This document shows positions 1 through 9,765 of a stretch of DNA of 64,000 nt, piece after piece. The number at the start of each line of letters is the position of its first letter. The first letter of the stretch is position 1. Source of the DNA: Neostapfia colusana. Taxonomy: Eukaryota > Streptophyta > Magnoliopsida > Poales > Poaceae. The notes below the pieces were generated by a model, which did no database searches, was not told the DNA's origin, and worked only from the letters and a program-made list of their open reading frames with translations. The stretch lies in contig JASWHV010000012.1 in the NCBI GenBank assembly GCA_030760725.1, positions 50,127,652 to 50,191,651 of the forward strand. The letters run 5' to 3'. The position numbers and the translations under genes were made by a program.

Positions 1-1036
1 GTCCTCATTTCTCCTCCGGGAGAATTAACCAACATAGCACATTCTAAGTGGGATACGGGTAGATGATGTTTGGCAACATATTTGGATGATATGAAGGAAT
101 GCGATGCTCCAGAATCAAATAAAATGGCGGCTGGGTTGGAGTTGGCAAGGAACATACCAATTGCGACGTCCTCAGCCTGTTGTGCTTCCTCGGCAGTGAC
201 ATGGTTCACGTGGCCACGAGCATAGTTCTGTTGCCCATGGTTTCCTTGATTGTTCCCTCTGTTCGGTCGCTGGTTCTGCTTGGGCACGTTACCTTGCTGT
301 CCAGGGCCCCTCCTCGGGCACTGGTTCGCGAAGTGGCCTGCTTCCCCGCATGCAAAGCATGCCCTGTTGCCTACGGCAGCAGGTACGTTGGGGCGGGGGT
401 TTTGAACAGGGGCGCCATTGTTAGGTCGGGGCGCAGGAGGCATGGGCCCACGAGGTGCTGGAGCAACGAGTTGTTGCTGTGGTGGCTGACCAGGGCGGTA
501 TGCAGGAGTGGTCGATCCATACTGCGGAGCTGCCGGAGGCATGTACCGAGGTCGTATGTTGCTCCCTTGGGGCTGGTATGGCATCTTCCTCTTGCACTCT
601 CGCTCGATCTCTCGGATCTTGTTTTCAACCACTATGGCCTTGTCAACCAGCTTCTGGAAGCTCACATAATCATTGTTGAGGAGCTGAACCTGGATCTCAT
701 TGTTCAACCCTCTCATGAACAGGTACTGCTTCCTCTGGTCTGAGTTGACATCTTCGGGGGCATACCGGGACAGTTGTATGAACTTGTTGAGATACTCATT
801 CACACTTTTCTGTCCTTGGCGGAGACCTTCGAGCTTTTTCTCATGGATTTTAACGAATCATCGGCCTCCATGGGATCACTAGCTTGAGCAAAGGTGGGTG
901 GTCGAGTCCTCATGAACTCTCCCAACCTGTTATGAGCCGGCGGTGGTGGTGGTGGTGGTGGTGCCGGAACGGGGTTTTGGTTGGCCTGCAACTGACCTAG
1001 AGTTTGGATCATGGTTTGCATAAGCTGGTTTTGCAT
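1..1036 (-). pseudogene. gag of element A, internally deleted and open-ended
   Basis: The minus strand encodes the structural Gag polyprotein that forms the virus-like particle. Reading from 1036 there is a glutamine-rich start (MQNQLMQTMIQTLGQL), a proline run, and the gag motif EFMRTRPPTF...DPMEADD. At about 836-843 the reading jumps straight to the LHQGRKSVNEY-type segment. Against the homologous gag of C (about 10100-10320), roughly 200 bp are missing. Further along come the CCHC zinc knuckle (CFACGEAGHFANQC, about 320-365 on the plus strand) and a protease-like DSGASHSF motif near 90-115. The deletion makes a complete Gag impossible. ORFs on the plus strand here are shadows. Confidence 0.85.
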
Positions 1037-1127
1037 GGCCAGCAGCCGTTCCAGGTGACTTTCACCAGCTCCAGGGTTAGCAGGAACTAGGGTGCTTCCT
1101 TTGGTCAGCGCTGTGACTCCTATTTAA

Positions 1128-1221
1128 GTGTGTAACCCACTGTTAACCCGTGGCCCTAATGTCAATCTAAGGTTCCTATCTGGGCATGTAACCTACTGTC
1201 AACCCGTGGCTCTGATACCAA
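1128..1221 (-). other. Primer binding site of element A with a decayed tandem copy
   Basis: On the minus strand TGGTATCAGAGCCACGG lies at about 1221-1205, next to the LTR end at 1224. It is complementary to the 3' end of plant initiator Met tRNA and primes minus-strand DNA synthesis. A second, degraded copy of the same roughly 40-base unit lies further inside the element (plus-strand cccgtggccctaatgtcaatct, about 1148-1169, against cccgtggctctgataccaatct at 1203-1224). Confidence 0.85.
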
Positions 1222-1223
1222 TC

Positions 1224-3414
1224 TGTGACGCCCTCAATTCTGTGGAAAAACCACGAAACCGAGAACTAATGCATATGTGTGCCCAGGATGTTCATCACAC
1301 ATACACATTATTTCCACAAACTGAATTCAGAATATATATATATAACCACGAATAACAGAGTTTATTACAATGTCTCATGAGTCTTGGACTCATGCTCCCA
1401 GCGGAAGTCTCATTTCTATGCAGCTGAAGTCTTCATTCTAATGCGGAAGCGATTTATCTAATGCGGAAGCAAATCTAAGCAGAAATGGCTCCATCTCTAC
1501 TCCCTCCACAGGCAAGGTTGAGAATAGATCACACGCCTTAATGCCCCACTTGGTCTTCATAGTAGGCTTCTCCTGCTGCTGATGATGAAATAATAATGCA
1601 AGTTTGAGTACAATGATGTACTCAGCAAGTGCGGGAAAACACATGATATGCAGCTCATAACAAGGTAGGTATAAAAGGCTTATTTGCAGGAAAGCAAATT
1701 TACAAAATCATGATAAAACAGCAACTTAACTTTAAATGGATGTAATCCCCGCATGAATTAAATTACCAACATACCTCCATCCCTTTCCGTGTTCCACCCG
1801 AACCTAAACCAACCTTTATTCATACTCATGAATACCTCCTCGTATTCGCTACCATCTCACGAATACCCTCCCGTATTCGCTACCATCTCATCTCATAGAA
1901 CATCTTCGTCTCGTACCGAGACCAATCTCATGTCATGACTCACCAGTCATGCAACCATCTCATCACCCGGACTCAACAGTCCCAACAACCAAACCATAAC
2001 CATAACCAAGAACTTTCCCAATAACCATACCAACTAATCATGGCAGTTTAGCTAGGTGCTCATGACCGTAAGCTCGGCTATCATGATAGTTTTTAATAAC
2101 TATGCAGAGTTTGTACCTCTTTACCCACAAGTTTGTGATTTCGTCACCCGTCAGCGACTGCAGAACCTCCATTATACCAGTACACAACCATCGGTGTATG
2201 GCCAAGAGAACACAAAATAGCCTTTACAAAGGGGTTACTAGATGTATGGACTCACTAAGGTTTCACCGGCAGGCTAGAATCTCCAATTCCCCCACCCACG
2301 GGCCCCCTCTTGTGCCATGCAGTTCCCAGGGCAGTCCTCACTCGACTCCCATTCCCCGCGCCTTCCACAGTCCATAACACTCTAGCAACTTACCTAATTA
2401 CTCAGCTAAGCCGCACCCATACTTGGCCTTGTGGTGGCACTGTTATCCTAGCATGTGCATGCATGAACCGGTCCTTAGATCTATGGCAAGTACACCACCG
2501 TCTCATGCTACCTAATTCACAAACCCAGTCTTGCCTAGATCTCCCTCCGATCCATGTTCATTAACAACATCAGTTTCTTATTATCATTACGAGTGTAGTT
2601 AGCTAGACACATCTATATCGTTTCCCAATCCCATGGACTCAGCGAAGCATAAGCAAAAACCATACCCGACTCGTAAACTTCCCTGGCGACAAGGGTGGTT
2701 TAATCAAATCTAGTAAACTCCTAAAAAAGGGTTTCCCATCATGTTTGACTCAGCACACACACCTTTTCGCAAAACAAAAGAGTTTTACCCAAAACATAGG
2801 ATCAACATGGTCAAGGAGCACTTGCCTTGTTCTTGCAGTTCCGGGGGTTCTTGGATCTCAAAACCTTGTTGCTGCAGCTCGTCATAGACAGCTCCCTGAG
2901 CTTGTCCTGCAAGGTAGGATCACGTGCATACAAGATTTACAGCAATCAATATCATGCACAAACCTTAAACTAGATGCGATGATGCATATGCATGCTATCC
3001 TATGATTAGCTTTTATTAGATTGGTTCGCACGTGTTTTTGTATGGCTTTGTTTGGACAGAGGCTAGCTATCCGATGATGCATATGCATGCTATCCTTTGC
3101 TTCTTCTGTAGAGGCTAGCTCCGGAAACAACACGTGTCCCACAGGGTCGGACCTCCCTTCCTTTGCGGAGACGAGCCTCGAGTCTGCCACGTAGCCAGCT
3201 TAGCGGCGGCCTCTCCCTACTTCGCAGGGATGAGCTCCGAACACGCCACGTGGCCAGCGGCCGCAGAAGTTGTCTTCGGCGCTCTTATGTGAACTGGACT
3301 CGGCTCTTACTGGCTATCCTTTTGATAACTTTCTTTGTTCCTATTTTTTTCTTAAAATGTTTTTCTCTCCATAGAAAGTGAATATATGTTGACACCAGAG
3401 ATGAGGGTGTCACA
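1224..3414 (-). repeat. 5' LTR of element A (2191 bp, promoter region lost)
   Basis: The boundaries are TGTGACACCCTC at 3414 and GGGCGTCACA at 1224, read on the minus strand, adjoining the primer site. The first 300 bases match the LTR of element C, including G-box repeat units at 3130-3260. Then the sequence jumps at about 3105 to a segment that in C lies well downstream of the TATA box. A therefore has only about three units of the repeat array and lacks the ggttataaatagaa promoter block seen in C at 15493. The LTR is about 1.2 kb shorter than C's. It retains the palindrome/hairpin module at 2066-2089. Confidence 0.85.
2066..2089 (-). other. Palindrome/hairpin module in the LTR of A
   Basis: On the minus strand CTATCATGATAG (a perfect 12-base palindrome) is followed directly by CCGAGCTTACGG, a weaker inverted repeat. 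The same two-part module recurs in the other long LTRs here. Confidence 0.7.
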
Positions 3415-3419
3415 CTACA

Positions 3420-4110
3420 CAACGTTCTGAATTTATTCTTAAGTTGTACGAAACTACTAAGTTGCAAATTGAAAAAATGAACGAAAAGTATCACATTGCT
3501 GCTAGTAAAGGTAGGAAGAAGGTAAAATTGTAACCTGGTGATTTGGTGTGGGTCATTTGAGAAAAGATAGGTTCCCGGATTTGACGAAGTCCAAGCTCAT
3601 GCCACGTGCTGCTGGAACTTTTAAGGTTCTTGAAAAGATAAATGACAATGCATATAAACTTGAGTTGCCTCTCGAGTTTGGTGTTAGTCCCACATTTAAC
3701 ATTTCAGATTTGAAACCATACTTGGGTGAGGAAGATGAGCTTGAGTCGAGGACGACTCCAATTCAAGAGGGGGAGGATGATGAGGACATCTCTCCTTTGC
3801 ATACAATACAAGGACCGATCACTAGAGCACGTGCGCGACAGTTGGATCTCCAGGTACGTTCTAACCTTGTCAATTGTTTTTTCAGAACTTACGCTTGTTT
3901 CCATGCATGTTTTATTGATTAGGAACAATGGAGAGGACCAGCAAGTGGTTGGATAAGTCCAAGGAGTCAAGGAGGAGGAGATAGGACGTCCACACCAAGG
4001 AGGAGTCCAAGCCCAACTCAACTTCGACTCCACCTCGGATTCCAGGAGCTGCCTTCACCAAAATTGACGCCCCGGACACATACGGAGTCGGATTTGGACG
4101 TTCTATATAT
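3420..4110 (+). pseudogene. C-terminal pol (integrase tail) of B1
   Basis: This is the integrase C-terminal region, which binds DNA and may target integration. The readable part runs from about 3420. An in-frame TAA lies near 3531, and the longest open piece is 3548-3922. Recognisable residues are LRKDRFPDLTKSKLMPRAAG and KLELPLEFGVSPTFNISDLKPYLG. After the acidic EDDEDISPLH stretch comes GPITRARARQLDLQV, which resembles the C-terminal CR-type motif known from CRM elements in place of a chromodomain. The coding frame crosses the LTR start at 3778, as in B2. Compared with B2 there are a stop near 3531 and a frameshift near 3880. It is a dead fragment. Confidence 0.8.
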
Positions 4111-4650
4111 GGTTGGAACCAGAATTACATAAAGCTTCCAATGGAACTGATCCCACCTCAAAATTCCTTCTAAGTTGACGGGAATCAGCGAAACAAGTGG
4201 ACATCCAGAATCTGTCAGGGTGCTGCATCACCGTCCTTTGGGCCGCTGGCCCGTGTATCGTGTGGAAGCCCATTAGGGTTGCATACAGGGGTCTTGCACG
4301 CCCCCTAACTCCTTTTTATTCAGAATCCTTCACCACATTAGGGTTGGGTTTTGATTACTTTCAATCTGTCATTGAACAGTATCACCGTTCATCGGTTTGT
4401 GAGACCCCACTTCGTGATCAATTCAGTTTTGATTGCAATTTCTATGTTCTTGCTCGTGTTCTTGATTGCGCTTGCAGGGATAAGCCTTCGTAGTGAGGTC
4501 ATTCGTGTGACACGGGTGATAACCAACGTTGCAGTGGTGTAGTGATTCTGGAAATTTTGTTCGTTCGGAGCCTTGGATCATCAACATCGAGATCTCCACC
4601 CAATCAAGTTTACCATACCTCTCGGAAGATCGGGACTCATTCTACTATCG
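3778..4650 (+). repeat. 3' LTR of B1 (about 873 bp)
   Basis: It starts TGATGAGGACATC directly after the purine-rich tract aagagggggagga (3764-3777), the plus-strand primer. It aligns along its whole length with both LTRs of B2 in reverse orientation. The terminal CA is degraded, which is consistent with an older insertion than B2. Confidence 0.85.
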
Positions 4651-4768
4651 CTGCTCCCGTCACTGCCGGCCCCGCCATTCTTCGCATTGGGTAACTCAAG
4701 CTGTTTTAGTGTAACACAAGTTGTTATACTCAGTACGTGAATTATTGAGGCTATTTTTAGTAACATAA
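4651..4768. other. Unassigned 118 bp between B1 and the next LTR fragment
   Basis: I see no match to the other elements in the window, no ORF and no obvious repeat. It could be flanking DNA of B1 or the remains of another transposon. Confidence 0.4.
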
Positions 4769-6050
4769 TATCAGGACCCACCTTTCTCGGGGTCCACTTG
4801 TGCATCCCGTACCAATCCCTGGATCAGTAGTTGGTACGCACAATAGAATGGATTGAATACCATACATTAATTCAGTCTCAACACGACCCTTAAGGTCTTA
4901 CAACCATGCCCTAAGTTACAATTCATCGACCTCGCAGGGCCTCAAAAGATCAGAAAACTAGTGAAAAGCAGCGTGTTAAGTGGCTCCCATTCCCCTTAGG
5001 CAGCCTTGGGCATAGGACTAGGCCTACTCATCATTGTATTGCGCTTAATCTTCTATATCCTACTCCTCTTCTGCTTCTAAGGGTCACGAAGAAAGAAAGA
5101 GTGAGTACGGAAGGTACTCAGCAAGCCCTAACACTACTCAAGGGGATGTGTTTCATGCAAGGGTTGAAGCAAGGCAGGGCCATAAGGCTTAGGGTTGCCA
5201 AAAAGAATTCATGCAGGGTCTTCTTAAAAGAAGATTTTTGCAAAGCAAATGAGGTAATCGTTTCCTGATTTTAGTTGTTGGGACCTAGGGGAGTTTGAGC
5301 TCCATCACGTCAGTTCCCTAAGTTTTACCCGAACGTTCGAGCCCACGGCTTTACTAGTTCCTGGCACACAGCCGTAATTTCTAAAACACGACAAACACTG
5401 CCACCCATCACATCAAGGAATCACAATAAGGCTAATCAACAAGAGCTCGGAACATAGTGTGCCAAGACCGTGACAACGGTTATATGTATTTTACACTCTG
5501 CAGGGGTTGTATACTTTACCCACAGGTCAAGCACTCCTAGCAAGGGAGTAGTGTAACATTCGCCTCATCTTCCCCGAGTAACCCCACAATCACACCTCAG
5601 GGCGCACCAGGGGCTATTTGGGCAATTACTCTCCTAGCCGGACCATGGGTAATGACTCCCCATGTCTTTTCCTGGTCCCCCGTGCCCTACTGGCCGCTGG
5701 CTTATGTGGAAGTCACCAAGAAGGTAGAGGGAGTCCTGCCCATACAGGTTCTGTGGTTGTACAAAATCACTATGACGAGGTCATATGAACCGGTCCATGA
5801 GTTGGTGAGGCGGCTCCATCAATATCCATGACAGGTGGACTACACCGAAGCACGCACTACACATTCACCAATCCCGCCTCAACCATTCCTTTTTCCCCAC
5901 TTCACCCCATGCAAGTTGTATAACACAAATTCCCAACCCACTTCCTAACTCACACCACCAAGACACCTTTCAACACTTTTCGCAAATCCGATGATTGATT
6001 GTAGTGAGTCGCGATGCGAACATCACGAGGGTTTCTAAGCATTCTACGTA
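4769..6050 (-). repeat. Minus-strand chromovirus LTR fragment (3' part), possibly of element G
   Basis: Read on the minus strand it carries modules shared by the long LTRs here: gcttgctgagtacc...gtactc near 5095-5130, the ggaccggttcat block (near 5788), and a ccgtt-gtcacgg hairpin (5468-5479). It ends in gggtcctgata at 4769, resembling an LTR 3' terminus. No primer site follows. Orientation and position fit the missing remainder of G's 3' LTR, whose first 336 bp lie at 38448-38783, split by insertion of D. That link is inference. Confidence 0.55.
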
Positions 6051-6862
6051 CTTTATCCTTGAATGAGATATTATGGATCATGTAGAGGTAGGGATCTAGG
6101 CAAGTTGGATGCTTTGGTTGGCGCTGCGTGCACGCGACTCGGGTTTGTGTATAGTACTTGCCTGGATCCTAAGGACCGGTTCATGGAGCATGTAACCTGG
6201 CTTTACCGTGCCAACCACATGCTGAGATGGGGCAGCTTGGCCAATTAATTAGGCGTATCTCCGGCGTAGCATGGGTGTTTGGATGGTGCGGGGAGTAGGT
6301 GTCAGCTGGACTACCATATGAACCGCAAGGCTCAAGAGGGGGCCACTGCAGCGGGGTTGGAGCCTCTTGTATGCTGTTAGGGGTGAAACCTCAGTGGGCC
6401 CACGCTCATCGGAAATCCCTTTGTAAAGGCCTCGTAGTGATCTCCTGGCTACACACCTCGGAAGTGTGAATGTGGTTCGTAGCCACTGGCATAATGGAGG
6501 TTCTTTTAGTCCACCCGGCAACGGGGGATGCAATCACTACATGTGGGTACATGGTGCAAACTCTGCAGAGTCAAAACTGTCATGACAGCCGTGCTCACGG
6601 TCAAGAGCGGCTTGAACTTATTCATGATTAGAGGATGATGACTTTGGAAGTTGTGGATGTTAAGCGGGGAGCTTAACATTGGAAATGATGTTACGGTTAT
6701 TTGATTATGATGATGGGATGGGAGATTGGGACCATTTCACCTGTGTAGTAATGTAGGTGCTTAATAAGCTAAGGTGGTAGGCAATAATTGCGTAGTGCTT
6801 TAATCCATGAGTTCAACCTCTCCTTGTTCTAGCCATGCATGACATAATTTTCCCACACCAAC
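6050..6862 (+). repeat. Fragment of an F-family LTR
   Basis: The segment aligns closely with 56870-57680 inside the 5' LTR of F: the gaatgagatatt...gtagaggtaggg start, the aaggaccggttcatggagcatg block, ccctttgtaaaggc, and the palindrome/hairpin at 6577-6600. Both ends are abrupt. The right end stops at ttttcccacac, where F continues with ttgctgagtacc. It is a truncated LTR piece with no coding sequence. Confidence 0.85.
6577..6600 (+). other. Palindrome/hairpin module in the F-type LTR fragment
   Basis: CTGTCATGACAG (6577-6588) is followed directly by CCGTGCTCACGG (6589-6600), a five-base-pair stem with a two-base centre in the sequence. It is identical in layout to 57401-57424. Confidence 0.75.
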
Positions 6863-6900
6863 GGTTCTTTTAGTCCATCCGGCAACGGGGGTCCTTTTTC
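6863..6900 (+). other. Deletion junction with filler DNA
   Basis: Between the F-type LTR fragment and the truncated LTR of C lies a short segment (ggttcttttagtccatccgg and following bases). It is a near copy of 6503-6530, about 350 bp upstream, with one mismatch. Templated filler of this kind is typical of end joining after a double-strand break. Confidence 0.75.
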
Positions 6901-6904
6901 CGGT

Positions 6905-6912
6905 TATAAATA
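6905..6912 (+). promoter_or_regulatory. TATA box in the truncated 5' LTR of C
   Basis: The sequence ggttataaatagaaccc is identical in the intact 3' LTR (15496-15503). In the 5' LTR it lies only a few bases from the deletion scar, so the core promoter survives but its upstream elements do not. Confidence 0.65.
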
Positions 6913-8269
6913 GAACCCGAGACACCCCTCGGTCGTGACACCTTCCCAAGCCAACAACTTAGAGGCAATAGCCACCAACTCGCCGAGCTAACCCCTTCAC
7001 CGGAGTTCGTCTGCCGGTGAGCCCTCCGCTAAAGCTCCGTCGAGCCTCACCGTCGCCGGAAGAGAGCCGATGATCTGTATTGCTAGGGGGAAGGCCCGAC
7101 ACCGAGGAGAAGTGAGGTAGGTCATTGTTACTACCTTACGACGTCATCGGGGTTTTCTTCGCATCTGTTTCTTCGATCCCTTCGAACAGAAGCCCTTTCA
7201 TGTGGACAGATCACGTGTTGATCGGATTTTTGACGGTGGAATTGATCTAGAGTCAAGATCATCACTGTGCCTACACTTGATCTTACACATTTGTTCATCA
7301 TAAAACCCCATGCAAAACCCTTAAAATCATGCAAGAATACGTACAAACTGACAACACCATAGGATTAACATGCATATGCACTATTGCATCTTGAGTAAAG
7401 TTTGTGCATGATGTTTGATTGCTCTAAATTTTGTATATACGTGGTCGTGAGTAGAAGGACAAACTCAGGGAGCTGTTTACGAAGGACTACAACACCAAGA
7501 ATTCGAGATCCATGAGCAACAGAAGCCACAGGAACAAGGCAAGTGCCCCTTGACCATATTGATCTCATGTTTTGAAACTGTTTTATTTGCGAAAATTGTG
7601 AATGCTTGATTCAACTTGATGGGAAACCCTTTTATAGGAGTTTATTAGTTTTGTTAACCACCCTTATCGCCGGGAAAGTTGATGAGTCGGGTATGGTCGT
7701 TTTTCTTTTTGCTTCGCTGAGTCCATGGGATATGGGAAGCGAGATAGAATGTGTCTAGCTACTGCACTCATATGAACAATGATAATAAGAATTGATGTTG
7801 ATAATGAACATGAATCGGGGGAGATCTAGGCAAGCTTGGTTCGTGGATGTGGTAGAATGAGATGGTGGTTTACTTGCCATAGATCTAAGGACCAGTTCAT
7901 GCCAGCACATGCCAGGAATACAGTGCCACCACAAGGCCAAATATAGGTGCGGCTTAGCTGACTAATTAGGTAAGTTGCTAGATTGTTATGGACCGTGGAA
8001 GGCGCGGGGAATGGGAGTCAAGAGAGGACTGCCCTGGGAACCGCATGACACAAGAGGGGGCCCGTAGGTGGGAGGATGGTGATTCGAGCTTGCTGGTGAA
8101 ACCTTAGTGAGTCCATACATCTAGTAGCCCCTTTGTAAAGGCTATTTTGTGATCTCTTGGCCATACACCGACGGTTGTGTACTGGTATAATGGAGATTCT
8201 GCAGTCGCTGACGGGTGGCGAAATCACAAACTTGTGGGTGAAGTGGTGCCACCTCTTAAGAGTGTAAAA

Positions 8270-8293
8270 CTATCATGATAGCCGTGCTTACAG
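8270..8293 (+). other. Palindrome/hairpin module in the 5' LTR of C
   Basis: CTATCATGATAG followed by CCGTGCTTACAG. One stem mismatch is present in the second half, which the 3' LTR copy does not share. Confidence 0.7.
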
Positions 8294-9064
8294 TCACAAG
8301 CACCTGGCCAACTCACATGATTAGATGGGATGGTTTGGGATGGATGGTTATTGGTATGGTTATGGTTTTGGTTTTGGGACTGTTGAGTCTTGGTAATGAG
8401 ATTGGTTTCGGGACTGTTGAGTCTTGAACATGAGATGGTTTTGTAGAAATGAATATGACATGGTTATGGATATTGTGAATATGAGATGGTTATGGATATC
8501 ATAAGCATGAGATGAAAGTTGAGAAAGATTTATGGTTGGATGAGACATGAAAAGTGGTGAATCATGAAGGAGGATTCACTTAAGATAGCTGCTGTTTTTA
8601 TCATGCTTTGTGAAATAAACTTTGCTTTCTGCAATGAGCCTTTTTATTCCTAACTTGTTGTATGCTACATGTCATACTTCTTCCGCACTTGCTGAGTACG
8701 ACATGTACTCACCCTTGCATTGTCATACAATCATTAGCCACAGGATAGGAGTACCTCGAAGATCATGTGGAGTATTAGGCGTGCGATCTACCGTCAACTT
8801 GCCTGTGGGGATGGAGTTGAAGATGGAGCCGCTGCCGTGCATAGTTTGCTTCCGCTATAGTATAGAAGACTTCCGCTGCTAGAATAAAGCTAGAGACTTC
8901 CGCTGCAAGATAAGTTAGAGATTGATGTAATAAAGTGCCTAAACACTTGTTATTCGTGGTTATATTCTGAATTCAGTTTGTGGATTACATGTGTATGTGT
9001 GATGAACATCCTGGGCACACATATGCATTAGTTCGGATCCGTTTTCACGGGATCAGGCGCCACA

Positions 9065-9190
9065 GATTGGTATCAGAGACACGTTGACCGTAGGACGCAA
9101 GCCAGGTGCCTAGATTGGAGCCATGCTGACTGTAGGACACAGGCCTAGTTACAGATTGGCATTAGAACCACATTGACCGTAGGGTGCAAG
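9065..9190 (+). other. Primer binding site of C inside a three-copy tandem unit
   Basis: Tggtatcagag (9068-9079) directly follows the LTR and matches the initiator-Met tRNA primer. The surrounding unit (agattgg...ttgaccgtaggacgcaagc) occurs three times, starting at about 9065, 9112 and 9155. The later copies read agattggagccatgctgactgtaggac and agattggcattagaaccac. Only the first copy has a good primer match. Confidence 0.8.
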
Positions 9191-9765
9191 CTTAGGTAGA
9201 ATGGACACTCTAAAAACACACAGGCACACCTCTAAACTCTCACTTTTGAAGACTGCTTGTTGCTGCACTTTTCTTGCACCGCAAGGTGCTGTTTTCAACC
9301 CCTCCTTGTCTTTTCTTTTGGACAGCAACACCTTTGCTTCCTTGCTCCATAGCTCCGGAAGTTGTGGAGTTATTTCTTCCTTCTCTAAAGTTTTTCATGT
9401 CCCATTATAGGTCCCTGTGATGAGGAGTATGACACCTTCACCACCACGTGGGAGTGCACTCAACCCCCATTGAGGTGTCCGATGGACCACCCCGTCACAC
9501 GGTGGAATAGCACCGGTTCACATGATTAAGCTTTGAATAGGAGTGGTGTGAACTTTTGTGATGATTGTTTATTCTTGTGTGCTTAGTGTGAGCTGTGGGA
9601 CGCTTCAGCGTTATCCATATCCACACATAGTAGAGAGATGTGAGATGCTTCGGCATGTGTTCACATCCTCATATAGGTTGATATATAGTTCATAACCTTG
9701 ATGCATATAGTTGGGGGGATCAATCTAAACTTCTAACCTCTATTCCACTCGACTCTCACTCACAG
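9191..9765 (+). other. Untranslated leader of C
   Basis: This lies between the primer site and gag. I see no protein family here. There is a loose pair of repeats near 9595-9690 (tgtgggacgcttcagcgtt... and tgtgagatgcttcggcatg...). The position corresponds to the extra ORF of F, but no homologue is visible. Confidence 0.6.

Larger units (their letters stand above)
1..3414 (-). mobile_element. Element A: Ty3/gypsy chromovirus-type retrotransposon, 5' part only
   Basis: The minus strand reads, from right to left, a 5' LTR (3414 to 1224), an initiator-Met primer binding site (about 1221 to 1202) and a damaged gag that runs off the window. Gag and LTR resemble element C (6893-17701), so the two belong to one family. 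The right end (TG...CA termini, 3414) abuts CRM-like pol sequence of B1. The five bases after it, ctaca (3415-3419), fit the uninterrupted sequence in the related copy B2, so A appears to have inserted into B1. The other end and the partner target duplication lie outside the window. Confidence 0.85.
3415..4650 (+). mobile_element. Element B1: 3' end of a CRM-like Ty3/gypsy element
   Basis: This stretch is the plus-strand homologue of the 3' part of B2 (45380-52827, opposite strand). It holds the end of pol and a complete 3' LTR. It begins abruptly at the insertion site of element A, so the rest of B1 must lie left of the window, beyond A. The LTR right end has decayed (tctactatcg where B2 has cctcctatca). 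Confidence 0.85.
6893..9064 (+). repeat. 5' LTR of element C, truncated at its 5' end
   Basis: It aligns with 15488-17701 of the 3' LTR. It begins just upstream of a TATA box (tataaata at 6905-6912), so nearly all of U3 is missing, including the G-box array. It ends in ggcgccaca at 9064, four bases before the primer site. Another difference from the 3' LTR is the loss of about 50 bases near 8571 (the aggtatgttgatattttaattgg segment of 17171). Confidence 0.9.

Noticed and set aside
180..743. 187-codon plus-strand ORF at the window start
   Set aside because: It is antisense to the gag of element A, whose minus-strand frame shows a zinc knuckle and Gag motifs.
3852..3887. Possible intron in the B1/B2 LTR (cag|gtacgt ... 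ttttcag)
   Set aside because: The span is about 36 bases, too short for a plant intron. The sites may be coincidental.
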